A stretch of 57,766 nt of DNA from assembly GCA_030539035.1 (NCBI GenBank), contig JAUNSU010000012.1, forward strand, positions 1 to 57,766, written 5' to 3'. The stretch comes from Planctomycetia bacterium. Lineage in GTDB: Bacteria; Planctomycetota; Planctomycetia; Pirellulales; Thermoguttaceae. Positions 1 to 7,750 of the stretch are shown in pieces. The notes beneath the pieces were generated by a model. That model searched no databases and was not told the origin of the DNA. It saw nothing but the letters and a program-made list of their open reading frames with translations. The stretch's first letter is position 1. Every line of letters starts with the position of its first letter. The position numbers were made by a program, and so were the translations under genes.

Positions 1-23
1 GGTTTATTGAGCAATTCGGCGCT

Positions 24-1901
24 TCATCCGGAAAAGCCGGAGAAGAGAATGGGAAATCGACACCAGGAAACCGGCGAAAGATCATGATCGTCGAGGTGGA
101 AAGCGGGCGCAAACCTTTCTCTTTTCCATTGGGAGTTCGTCCAAAGGCGGTAAAAGCGTTCCATCCATTCTTCCAAACGGCTGGTATCCATATCTTTGCA
201 GACGGGATCATTTTCGATTCCTTTTTGAACGAATTCCAACGTTTTTGTCGAAGATAATTTATCGCGAATAATGGCCTGTTCGAACAGATTCAGAACGGAA
301 TAAGGCATAAGATCCGCTTCATCGGTTTGCCCGGATCCCGGCCGAAGTTCCGCAGTCGGTTCCTGATCGTTAATCGCTTTCAAAGCAGGAATTGCAAAGA
401 AGTCTTTTGGACCCGTCGTTTCCATCCAACGGAGCCAACGGCGCAGAAAGGCTTTATCAATCCCGCCGATCGGACTGAGTCCGCCGCAAGTATCGCCGTC
501 CATGGTTGCGTATCCGCAGGCCGCTTCAGACCGATTGCCGGTAGACAGGAGAATGGACCCGGAAAGATTGGCAAGCAGCCAAGCGCCCGGCGCTCGGGTT
601 CGCGCCTGAATATTCTGCAAGGCGAGATCGTCGGTTTCCCAGGACAGCGTTCGGCCTGTCGATTCCGAAATCACGGTTTTATAGGCTTCCACAATCGCAT
701 CGATATCGAAAACATGATGAACAGATCCGATCGCGGAGGCAACATCGTGCGCCGCATTGCGGGTAATGGACCCGCTGTTCCGCGTTCCCTGATAGACTGT
801 GGTCAAAAGCGCCGACGTAATGGAATCGGCTGTTGGATTCCCTTTTTGTTTAAGTTCCCGAATCGCAGGGATATAATTGAGCTTTTCGAAGAATTCTTCG
901 GATCGGGATCCCATCTCCGCCATCACGCGGATCAGAACGGCGATCGCGCCCGAATCAGCACCGCCGCTTAATGAGAGAGTAAACCCTTTGGACCGTGTTT
1001 TGCGAAGGTAATCGAACAGTCCCAACGCAACGGCCCGGGCAAATTCTTCAAACAGAACATCATTGGAAAGTTCCCAGCCTGGAAGAAATTGCTTGGAGGA
1101 AGTGATTTTCAATTCTCCATCAATTTTTTCCATTTGCGCGGAAGCCCATTGAACATCGGCAAAAGAAAAACGATCGGCCTGATGGATCAATTCTCCGTTC
1201 GCGGCAATAAAAGCACCGCCATCATAGATCAGGGTTCCCGCTTCGTTCCCGACGAGATTTGCCTGAAGAACCGGACAAGCCTTTTTCAGGGAAAGTTGGG
1301 CGATCTCATTTCTCCGAACGGCCTGTTTTCCCAACTCAAAAGGAACGGCGTCCGGAATAAGAACAAGATCCAGCGGACGATAATCAAGTTCCGGACTGGA
1401 CACCGTTTCATTTTGAATCCCGATATGAAAATGGGGATCGATCAGGTAATAATCCTTTCCAATCGGATAAGGTTTGTCTTCGATCTTGATCTTGTTCTGC
1501 GGTCCGGACCATGCGGAAAACCATCGGGCCCCGTAATGAATTCCCTGATTGGGGATTGATCGGGAACAGAAAAATCCGAGCAGCTTTCCATGATGCAAAA
1601 CGGCCATTGCTTTATAAAGCCGATTCTCGTATTCAAGCGGAAGCCCGACAATCGCCGTAATATCCTCCGTTTCCGGTAAAAGATCGAAAAGACAGTTCAG
1701 AGCTTTTTCCGAGGTTTGTTCCGCGAAAAAAAGATCTTCACAGCCAACGCCCGAAAGGGTTAATTCGGGGAATAAAAGGACTTTCGCGGAACTGTTGTTC
1801 GACCGAATCCCTTCGATTGCAGTGCGGATTTTTTGCGAGTTCCCTTTCCAATCCAATGGATTGAGATTCAATGCGATCGATGCCGCAAAAAGTGTATTCA
1901 T
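24..1901 (-). CDS. nadE: NAD(+) synthetase, glutamine-dependent type, glutaminase domain apparently degenerate
   Basis: Makes NAD from nicotinic acid adenine dinucleotide, ATP and a nitrogen donor in the cytoplasm. The 625-residue protein has an N-terminal nitrilase-fold domain (about 1-280) and a C-terminal synthetase domain. The PP-loop SLSGGADSG lies near residue 312, followed by STGNRSEAACGY and a PTAELRPG..QTDEADLMPY segment, all typical of NadE. In the nitrilase domain the catalytic Glu is kept (LLFPEL, Glu46). The Lys expected before the LPNY-like stretch is Ser (CSRSIPNQG), and the Cys of the usual GxxICE motif is missing (HIGIQNETV). I infer that ammonia rather than glutamine may be the donor. 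ATG 1901 is chosen over an upstream in-frame start because the nitrilase fold begins there and a GAGAG precedes it by about 8 nt. Family assignment is secure; loss of glutaminase activity is inference. Confidence 0.93.
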   Translation of the reverse strand: MNTLFAASIALNLNPLDWKGNSQKIRTAIEGIRSNNSSAKVLLFPELTLSGVGCEDLFFAEQTSEKALNCLFDLLPETEDITAIVGLPLEYENRLYKAMAVLHHGKLLGFFCSRSIPNQGIHYGARWFSAWSGPQNKIKIEDKPYPIGKDYYLIDPHFHIGIQNETVSSPELDYRPLDLVLIPDAVPFELGKQAVRRNEIAQLSLKKACPVLQANLVGNEAGTLIYDGGAFIAANGELIHQADRFSFADVQWASAQMEKIDGELKITSSKQFLPGWELSNDVLFEEFARAVALGLFDYLRKTRSKGFTLSLSGGADSGAIAVLIRVMAEMGSRSEEFFEKLNYIPAIRELKQKGNPTADSITSALLTTVYQGTRNSGSITRNAAHDVASAIGSVHHVFDIDAIVEAYKTVISESTGRTLSWETDDLALQNIQARTRAPGAWLLANLSGSILLSTGNRSEAACGYATMDGDTCGGLSPIGGIDKAFLRRWLRWMETTGPKDFFAIPALKAINDQEPTAELRPGSGQTDEADLMPYSVLNLFEQAIIRDKLSSTKTLEFVQKGIENDPVCKDMDTSRLEEWMERFYRLWTNSQWKRERFAPAFHLDDHDLSPVSWCRFPILFSGFSG

Positions 1902-2030
1902 TTTATATTCTCTCACTTTTTGGTAAAAATTGTAAAAAAAGATCCTCTGTTCCGATCTTAATTTTAAAACGCAAAATCCATACCGCAATCATTGATTTAT
2001 TCTACCAAACTGTAAATAACCGATTTTTGA

Positions 2031-2150
2031 AACCACGGATTTCACGGATTTTCACGGATATTTTTTTGTAAAAACACGTTTTCATCAAAAATAGCAGTCC
2101 CGAATCTTATATTGATTTCATCCGTGTTTATCCGTGTCATCCGTGGTTCC
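2031..2150. repeat. Inverted repeat with CACGGAT triplets in each arm
   Basis: Two arms (about 2031-2062 and 2117-2150) face each other in the gap between the alpha/beta hydrolase end and the NAD synthetase start. The left arm reads as three CACGGAT copies spaced about ten bases apart, and the right arm carries their reverse complements (ATCCGTG). The arms could fold into a long imperfect hairpin around a 54-base AT-rich loop. The same word recurs in other gaps (around 22139 and 32726), so this looks like a dispersed short repeat rather than a gene-specific site. Function unknown. Confidence 0.75.
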
Positions 2151-2180
2151 AAACAAAAATATTTTTACAGTATGAATATT

Positions 2181-3077
2181 CTATTTATTGTATTTTAAAA
2201 TAAAATTGACAATAGGAGCAGGATCAGGAAGAGAATGCGGATGATGATCGAATCCCGGCTTCATAATCACTTCGATCGAACCGCCGGCCGCCTTGTATTT
2301 TTCCGCAAAGATCTTTGTATTCTCTTCATAAGGAACGGCTTTATCGGCATCGGCGCACAGGATCAGAATCGGAACCTTTTTCTTGGCCAGCTCGGGCGCG
2401 ATATCGACCGGATTCAGTTTATATTCCATTGCCTCTTTTTCCGAAAAACCGTAATAGCGGAGGATATTTGCCCATTCGGAGGGAGTTCCCTTCGCCTTTC
2501 CTTTTCCGCCCGGCCAGGATTTAAAATCAAGGACCGGATTATCGATGTAAATGGAAGCAACCTGATTGGGGTACTTATAGGCCCAATTGATCACATAAAG
2601 TCCGCCGCGGCTCATTCCTTCCAGATTTGCTTTTTTGTTGAATCCCAATTTTTCCGTAAGGAACAGATAGAAATTTTGCCAGCGTTCCACACAGCAGGGC
2701 GCACCGAGCATTGGAACGGAATTCAGATACACGAGATGATATCCCTTGTTCAGCAGGGCGATATCCGTTTGCGGCTCATGTCCGAAAAAGCGGGCTCTCC
2801 AGATCCAGGGCTTCCCTTCAGCCGCTTTTTGCGGAACAACGATCGTTGCCTGTCGATTCTGGAAGGAAAACTGATATTTTTTGAATCCTTTCCAGTCGGT
2901 TGCTTCACGGTCTTTGAAAAAACCGGAATAATCTTTTGCGGTTGCAACATTGGCGGTATTGCCGGTGATCGTTTTTTCCGACCCGGACTTTTTACCTTGC
3001 TCTTCTCCCTGCGAAAAAGCGGCAAACGTCAAAAAAAACAATACAGACACAACCGGAAGATAAAATGTTCTGTTCAT
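2181..3077 (-). CDS. Secreted alpha/beta-hydrolase fold protein
   Basis: 298 residues. An N-terminal signal peptide (hydrophobic stretch about 7-21, then FSQGEE) sends it out of the cytoplasm. A Lys/Ser-rich linker is followed by an alpha/beta-hydrolase domain. The likely nucleophile elbow is GMSRGG (near residue 154), the acid lies in CADADKAVP (near 243), and the catalytic His is in the GFDHHPH stretch near the C-terminus, so the triad looks intact. Such secreted single-domain hydrolases are common in planctomycetes, where they sit among glycan-degrading enzymes. The substrate (ester, peptide or polysaccharide decoration) cannot be read from the sequence. It is transcribed in the same direction as nadE but separated from it by the inverted-repeat gap, so it is probably an independent unit. 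Confidence 0.8.
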   Translation of the reverse strand: MNRTFYLPVVSVLFFLTFAAFSQGEEQGKKSGSEKTITGNTANVATAKDYSGFFKDREATDWKGFKKYQFSFQNRQATIVVPQKAAEGKPWIWRARFFGHEPQTDIALLNKGYHLVYLNSVPMLGAPCCVERWQNFYLFLTEKLGFNKKANLEGMSRGGLYVINWAYKYPNQVASIYIDNPVLDFKSWPGGKGKAKGTPSEWANILRYYGFSEKEAMEYKLNPVDIAPELAKKKVPILILCADADKAVPYEENTKIFAEKYKAAGGSIEVIMKPGFDHHPHSLPDPAPIVNFILKYNK

Positions 3078-3220
3078 AAATCACTCGCTTTCTGAATACT
3101 CGAAAAACTGTTGGAAAAGGGAATCCAAATCACGTACTGAACAACGAATCCGCGCGGAATCTTCGCGCAAAGAAACAGGGTTCAGCATGTACTTATTCTA
3201 TAGTATATTCGGATTCTGTA

Positions 3221-3235
3221 AACGGATTGTCCGTT
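3221..3235. repeat. Perfect palindrome AACGGA-TTG-TCCGTT
   Basis: Two six-base perfect arms around a three-base centre, upstream of the secreted hydrolase gene and just below a hairpin that probably ends the HU transcript. The symmetry and size fit a dimeric repressor site, but no second copy in the window supports this. Confidence 0.4.
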
Positions 3236-3240
3236 AAATA

Positions 3241-3272
3241 CAGAAAGCGAAGCCGGAGAACTTCGCTTTCTG
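3241..3272 (-). terminator. Perfect 12-bp hairpin downstream of the HU gene
   Basis: Arms CAGAAAGCGAAG and CTTCGCTTTCTG pair perfectly around an eight-base loop, about 58 nt past the HU stop. Read on the minus strand the stem is followed by only TATTT, a weak U-tract. It is a plausible rho-independent terminator or RNA-stabilising hairpin. Confidence 0.55.
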
Positions 3273-3330
3273 AACAATTCTGGGGGGCAGAGCACTTCAT
3301 CAGGAACTCGTCCCGTCAAAAAAAAAGGGA

Positions 3331-3672
3331 TCAGACCATATCTTTCAGGCCTTTAAGGGCCCGAACTTTCACCTTGCTGTAAGCCGGTTTGGCCGGAATA
3401 TCGCGGAATTCTCCCTTCTTGAACGGATTTTCAACATGTTTGCGTTCGGGGGTTGCGGCAACCTTTTTCTTTTCGATCTTGATCAGCCCGGGAAGCGTGA
3501 AGCTTCCGGCTCCCTTGCTGGAAAGACTTTCAGAGATCAATGCGGAAAGATCTTCAAATACTTTTGAGATCTCTTTTTTGCTCAATCCGGATTTTTCCGC
3601 AAGGGCCGCAACGATCTGGGTTTTTGTCAATGCTTTCTTTTCTGTTTTCTTGGCACTTTTTTCTTTTGTCAT
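3331..3672 (-). CDS. HU/IHF-family DNA-binding protein with basic N-terminal tail
   Basis: 113 residues. A lysine-rich tail (about 1-15) precedes an HU-like fold: TKTQIVAALAEKSGLSKKE is the usual helical start, GAGSFTLPGL sits at the turn before the beta arm, and ATPERKHVENPFKKGE is the DNA-contacting arm region, followed by KVKVRALKGLKDMV. It is slightly longer than the roughly 90-residue HU core because of the tail. Expected role is bending and compacting chromosomal DNA as a dimer. The start has AAAGGA about 12 nt upstream. Monocistronic: the neighbour upstream diverges and a strong hairpin follows the gene. Confidence 0.88.
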   Translation of the reverse strand: MTKEKSAKKTEKKALTKTQIVAALAEKSGLSKKEISKVFEDLSALISESLSSKGAGSFTLPGLIKIEKKKVAATPERKHVENPFKKGEFRDIPAKPAYSKVKVRALKGLKDMV

Positions 3673-4291
3673 CGCTCAAAATTTCCTTTCTGAAAGAAAC
3701 CTGTTTACCTTATGTTTTTCATTTCAATGTTCCCGGACACTTCAGGAAGATCCCAATCCGGATTCGGATCGGAATTGCGCATCAATGAAAAAATACTCTA
3801 TTAACCTCAAAACATTTTACAAAATTTGCATCCGCATAAAGGCCGCCGAATCGAATCGACGAAAAGTAATACCGGGACCGCATAAAAAAACTCCATGATT
3901 GGCCGCGATTTTTTTCGATCTGATTTCGAAAACGTCCTGAAAACAAGGATGATTGGATATTATCCCCGAAGACCATACACTCTGTCAATATTATTTTTCC
4001 GGAATTTTCCCGAAAATCGCCCATTTTTTCGAAAAAAAAAGGATTTTTTTGCCTGAAATACCCTGTTTTCAAGGGGAAAAGGCATTTTCGTCCCTTCTCA
4101 TTGAAGAAATAGCGAAATTTTTAATCTCTCTTTTGAGGGGGATTTTACTCATTCTTGCCCGTTCCATAGGGGAATCCGCTCTACTTTACACAGATCGCTT
4201 TCGTCGTATAATAGAATGGGTTTGTGTAAAAATTTTCCTTTCATCGGAATAAACGAAAATTCGTTTGCAACCAATTAAGGCAGGTTCATTT
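3673..4291. other. Non-coding gap between divergent HU and CoA-ligase genes
   Basis: About 620 bases, AT-rich with several A and T homopolymer runs. It holds the leader of the HU gene at the left and a good promoter for the CoA-ligase gene at the right. Open frames inside it (3782-4072 minus, 3953-4252 plus) show no family resemblance and low-complexity, Phe/Ile/Arg-rich translations, so I do not call them genes. No RNA gene is recognisable. Confidence 0.6.
4185..4212 (+). promoter_or_regulatory. Sigma70-type promoter for the CoA-ligase gene
   Basis: TTTACA (4185-4190), a 16-base spacer and a perfect TATAAT (4207-4212), about 80 nt upstream of the ligase ATG and correctly oriented. Confidence 0.65.
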
Positions 4292-5599
4292 ATGACACGT
4301 TTTCTTCCCGTGAGCAATCCGGATTTCATGCCCCCCGAGCATCTTCGGGCAATTCAGGAACAGCGTTTTCTGAGAACAGTCCATCATGTCTATCGCAATG
4401 TTCCCTGGTATCGGGACAAAATGAGAGATCATGGAGTATCGATCGATGAAATCCGCTCTTTGGACGATATTTCCAAGCTTCCGTTTATTGTGAAAACGGA
4501 TCTTCGGGACACTTATCCCTTTGGAATGTTTGCCGTTCCTATGAGCGAGATCGTTCGGCTTCACGCGAGCAGCGGAACGACGGGAAAACCAATCGTCGTC
4601 TCTTATACCCAAAGCGATCTTGATGTATGGAAACGGGTCGTTGCCCGGGCACTTGCCTCTTTTGGCGTCAATAATGGAGATACGCTCCAGAATTCTTTCG
4701 GATATGGACTTTTCACCGGAGGGCTTGGCCTTCACGGCGGGGGCGAGAAACATGGTGTCTCTGTAATCCCGATCTCCGGAGGAAATACAGAGCGGCAAAT
4801 CATGCTGATGCGCGATTTTCACGCAACGGTGATCTCCTGTACGCCGAGCTATTTTATTCATCTTATGGACAAAGCCCGTGAAATGGGGATCAAGATCGCC
4901 GATCTGAGTCTTCGAATCGGGGTCTTCGGCGCGGAACCCTGGACAGATGAAATGCGCAAAAGAATCGAATCGGAAGCGGGGATCAAAGCCTACGATATCT
5001 ATGGATTGACCGAGATCGTCGGCCCGGGTGTCGGAGCCGAATGCACCGAACAGGCCGGTCCGCACATTTTCGAAGATCATTTTTATCCGGAGATCATTGA
5101 TCCGGATACATTGCAGCCGCTTCCCGACGGAGAATTCGGCGAGCTGGTCTTTACGACTTTAAGTAAAAAGGCAATGCCCCTTTTGCGGTATCGAACAAGA
5201 GATATTACGAGAATTATTCCGGAACGATGCGCCTGCGGACGAACCTTGCGCCGTATTGCGCGGATCTCTCATCGAAGTGATGATATGTTCATCGTTCGCG
5301 GGGTTAATGTCTTTCCGGGCCAAATTGAATCCGCCCTTCTTACCCTTGAAGGAACGCTTCCCAATTATCAGATCATCCTTACACGGGACAATGGACTGGA
5401 CAATATCGAAGTTCAGGTCGAACTCGTTCCCGAAAAGTTCGACGATACTTTGAAATCGCTGGAGGCCCTTCAAAAAACCATTTCGGACAAGATTCAGCAT
5501 ACGATCGGGATTCGCGTCAAGGTCAAGCTCGTCGAACCGAATCGGATCCCGAAGAGTGAAGGAAAGGCCAAACGCGTAGTGGATCAGCGCAATTTGTAA
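4292..5599 (+). CDS. Phenylacetate--CoA ligase family (PaaK-like) adenylate-forming enzyme
   Basis: 435 residues, the normal length for PaaK. It activates an aryl- or arylacetic acid with ATP and transfers it to CoA in the cytoplasm. Visible motifs: the AMP-binding loop ASSGTTGKP (about 98-106), the adenylation signature YGLTEIVGPGVG (about 237-248), and the C-terminal hinge region RTRDITR leading into a small C-terminal domain with RGVNVFPGQIE. ATG 4292 is preceded by AAGGCAGG at good spacing; an upstream in-frame TTG is less likely. No other phenylacetate-degradation gene is nearby, so the acid may be phenylacetate, indoleacetate or another aryl acid from amino-acid fermentation. It overlaps the convergent gene by 16 bases. 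Confidence 0.9.
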   Translation: MTRFLPVSNPDFMPPEHLRAIQEQRFLRTVHHVYRNVPWYRDKMRDHGVSIDEIRSLDDISKLPFIVKTDLRDTYPFGMFAVPMSEIVRLHASSGTTGKPIVVSYTQSDLDVWKRVVARALASFGVNNGDTLQNSFGYGLFTGGLGLHGGGEKHGVSVIPISGGNTERQIMLMRDFHATVISCTPSYFIHLMDKAREMGIKIADLSLRIGVFGAEPWTDEMRKRIESEAGIKAYDIYGLTEIVGPGVGAECTEQAGPHIFEDHFYPEIIDPDTLQPLPDGEFGELVFTTLSKKAMPLLRYRTRDITRIIPERCACGRTLRRIARISHRSDDMFIVRGVNVFPGQIESALLTLEGTLPNYQIILTRDNGLDNIEVQVELVPEKFDDTLKSLEALQKTISDKIQHTIGIRVKVKLVEPNRIPKSEGKAKRVVDQRNL

Positions 5600-7683
5600 G
5601 CGCAGACAACCTGCATTCCCCGTTTTAATTCACTGGAAGCGATCGAGAGAATTTTCAGATCGTTTTCCAGTGATCCGATCCGGAGAAAATCGTATTCTCC
5701 TTTTTCAGATCCTTTTCGAAGAACAAGAAGTTCACCGTCCGGACAAGATTCCGCACGTCCGCGAATCATCCAATTTCCTTCCCGGTCCCGATCAAGCCAG
5801 CCGATCCGGCGATAGATCCGCGCACAGGAGGGAATACTTGCGTCCAATTCCTGCGTACTTTTTACCGCTTCCAGTTCATCCGATTTCAAAAAACCAAGGA
5901 GCTGTTCCGCGTTCTTGCGCCAAGCCGCCGTTTTCGGATTTTTTACGTCGAACCAATCGAGATGGGAATTGAACGGACTTGTATTCAGAACACGAAGCCA
6001 AGCGGCAAGGCGGCGCTGAAAAAAGCTGTCGCCCTGGGAAAGAAACGTACAGACATCTTTTAAAAACATGAATCGGACCAACGGATCAAGATCCTCGTTC
6101 TTTCGCAGTTTTTCGACAACAGTGCACCAGTCGGAATACCATTTGCCCGCATTATCAAATTTGGATTTATCCGGAATGGATTGAACGGTACTGGAAAGAT
6201 CTTTAAAAAATTCCACTTGGACGGCGGGCCGGATCGAAGAGATCTCCGCGCCGGGGATCTCAATCGTATTGATCTTGTTGAACAGATCCGCAATATAATA
6301 ATTGGTGCCCGGCCGCGGTTCTTCCGATAAATAAACCCAATCTTCTTTTGTCGGATGATAGACCCAGAGATCCCGGCTCGACGCGTTCTCAAAAAGATCG
6401 CGAACAGGCTTTTGAATGTCTCTGTTTTCCATGTTTTTGATCAGAACAGGAGATCTTTTCATCAGAATTTTCCATTCGGGAAGAAAATCGAGTTTACCTT
6501 TCGTTTCCCGAAGAAAATGAATTGCGGCGGATGCGTATTCAGGGGCCGGCGCAAAGCGGTCCAGATGTTCTCCGTTGACCTTTATGAATTGATTCCAGAT
6601 CTCCAGCTGCGAAAAACGATCCCAATCGGCAAGAACAGACACAAAGTCGATCCCCCAAGGTGTTTTTGGATATTTTTTCACAAACTCCTGCATCCGGATC
6701 CGGATCTCTTTTTCTCCGTTCAGGGAATCCCATTTTACCAGATCGGAAAGAACCTTTTCGTTCTTTTGCATATACAGATCGAGATCAAGAATAAGATCCC
6801 GGATCTTTTTTCGCTCGGACAAGAGTTCAGGAACTTCAATACCGGCCAATTCCCGGGCTTCCGCAAGAAGGGGATCAAGATCTTTGCGGATCTGATCCGG
6901 CGCTCCGGTTTTTTGCGCATTGACCGCATTAAAGCGGCGCTGAAGATCTTCCGTTTGTGTTTGAAATGTTCGGACGCGGTTTGCGGTGATTTTTTCAAGT
7001 GCGTTTTTAAAGGCCTGTTCCTGATGAAGGATGTCGGCCTTTTCTTCGATTGATCGAGCGGCTTCCCGTCCCTGATTCAACAGGGGATGATAGTCTTCGG
7101 GATCATTTTTGATGAAATTTCCCTTCTGCCAGCACTCCAGAAGAGCGATGATCTTTGCCCGAATACTGATAAATTTTGTATTCTCTTCCTCGATCATTAA
7201 AGGAGGAGCGGGATCGGCTTTTTCCGTAGAATCCGGACTTTCTTTCGACGTTCCCTGAGGATGAGCCGGCACCGGATTCCGGGGATCGGAATGATTCGCG
7301 GAAGGCTTTTCCTGCTCGGCAGGATCTCCCTGAGAAGGGATCCCGGTCTGTTCATCGGGAGCATTTGAGTCCGGATCTGTTCCCCGAGATACAGGATCCG
7401 ATGAAGACTCCTGATCGGAGGCGGTTTTTTTCCCGGATTCGGAATTCCGTTCACCTGCGTGCGTCTGTTCAACCGCGGGCGCAGATCCGGAATTTGCCGG
7501 GGAGACGGCGGGATCTTCCGTATTGGGCAAAGCACTCTCTATTTTCGCGGGATCATTTCGCTTTACGGAATCGGGCATATCCGGTTTGCGATTTTGTATC
7601 AGGGACCAGATCCCGATACCGATCAGCAAACCGACCAGGCATCCGATGATGAGCCATAAAACGGGAACGAGAAATCCTTTCAT
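5584..7683 (-). CDS. Membrane-anchored protein of unknown function
   Basis: About 699 residues, no family recognised. The N-terminus has one transmembrane helix (LWLIIGCLVGLLIGIGIW, about 9-26). It is followed by a long linker rich in Ser, Pro, Glu and Asp (about 35-160), then a mostly helical region with coiled-coil character (about 170-310) and a C-terminal globular part ending in a short beta-rich segment (GRAESCPDGELLVLRKG). The bulk of the protein is probably outside the cytoplasmic membrane; this is inference from the single N-terminal anchor. The start is chosen at an ATGATG pair preceded by AAAGGA; an upstream in-frame start would overlap the helicase gene. It lies 67 bases after the AddA-like gene, same strand, probably in one operon. 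Confidence 0.7.
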   Translation of the reverse strand: MKGFLVPVLWLIIGCLVGLLIGIGIWSLIQNRKPDMPDSVKRNDPAKIESALPNTEDPAVSPANSGSAPAVEQTHAGERNSESGKKTASDQESSSDPVSRGTDPDSNAPDEQTGIPSQGDPAEQEKPSANHSDPRNPVPAHPQGTSKESPDSTEKADPAPPLMIEEENTKFISIRAKIIALLECWQKGNFIKNDPEDYHPLLNQGREAARSIEEKADILHQEQAFKNALEKITANRVRTFQTQTEDLQRRFNAVNAQKTGAPDQIRKDLDPLLAEARELAGIEVPELLSERKKIRDLILDLDLYMQKNEKVLSDLVKWDSLNGEKEIRIRMQEFVKKYPKTPWGIDFVSVLADWDRFSQLEIWNQFIKVNGEHLDRFAPAPEYASAAIHFLRETKGKLDFLPEWKILMKRSPVLIKNMENRDIQKPVRDLFENASSRDLWVYHPTKEDWVYLSEEPRPGTNYYIADLFNKINTIEIPGAEISSIRPAVQVEFFKDLSSTVQSIPDKSKFDNAGKWYSDWCTVVEKLRKNEDLDPLVRFMFLKDVCTFLSQGDSFFQRRLAAWLRVLNTSPFNSHLDWFDVKNPKTAAWRKNAEQLLGFLKSDELEAVKSTQELDASIPSCARIYRRIGWLDRDREGNWMIRGRAESCPDGELLVLRKGSEKGEYDFLRIGSLENDLKILSIASSELKRGMQVVCAYKLR

Positions 7684-7750
7684 CATTAAATCCTTTTCAA
7701 GTCGAAAAATCCATTTTTGATTGGCGAACGATTCTGTTTTTTCTTTCGGA

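Noticed and set aside
327..971. Long plus-strand frame opposite nadE, and similar long antisense frames elsewhere (for example 39604-41043, 16361-17311)
   Set aside because: They are antisense shadows of well supported genes with Arg/Phe/Gly/Ile-rich translations and no family motifs.
2031..2150. CRISPR array
   Set aside because: Repeat units are under ten bases, inverted between arms and have no spacers of uniform length.
3782..4252. Open frames on both strands in the HU-CoA-ligase gap
   Set aside because: No family resemblance, low-complexity translation and overlap on opposite strands; one covers the promoter of the ligase.
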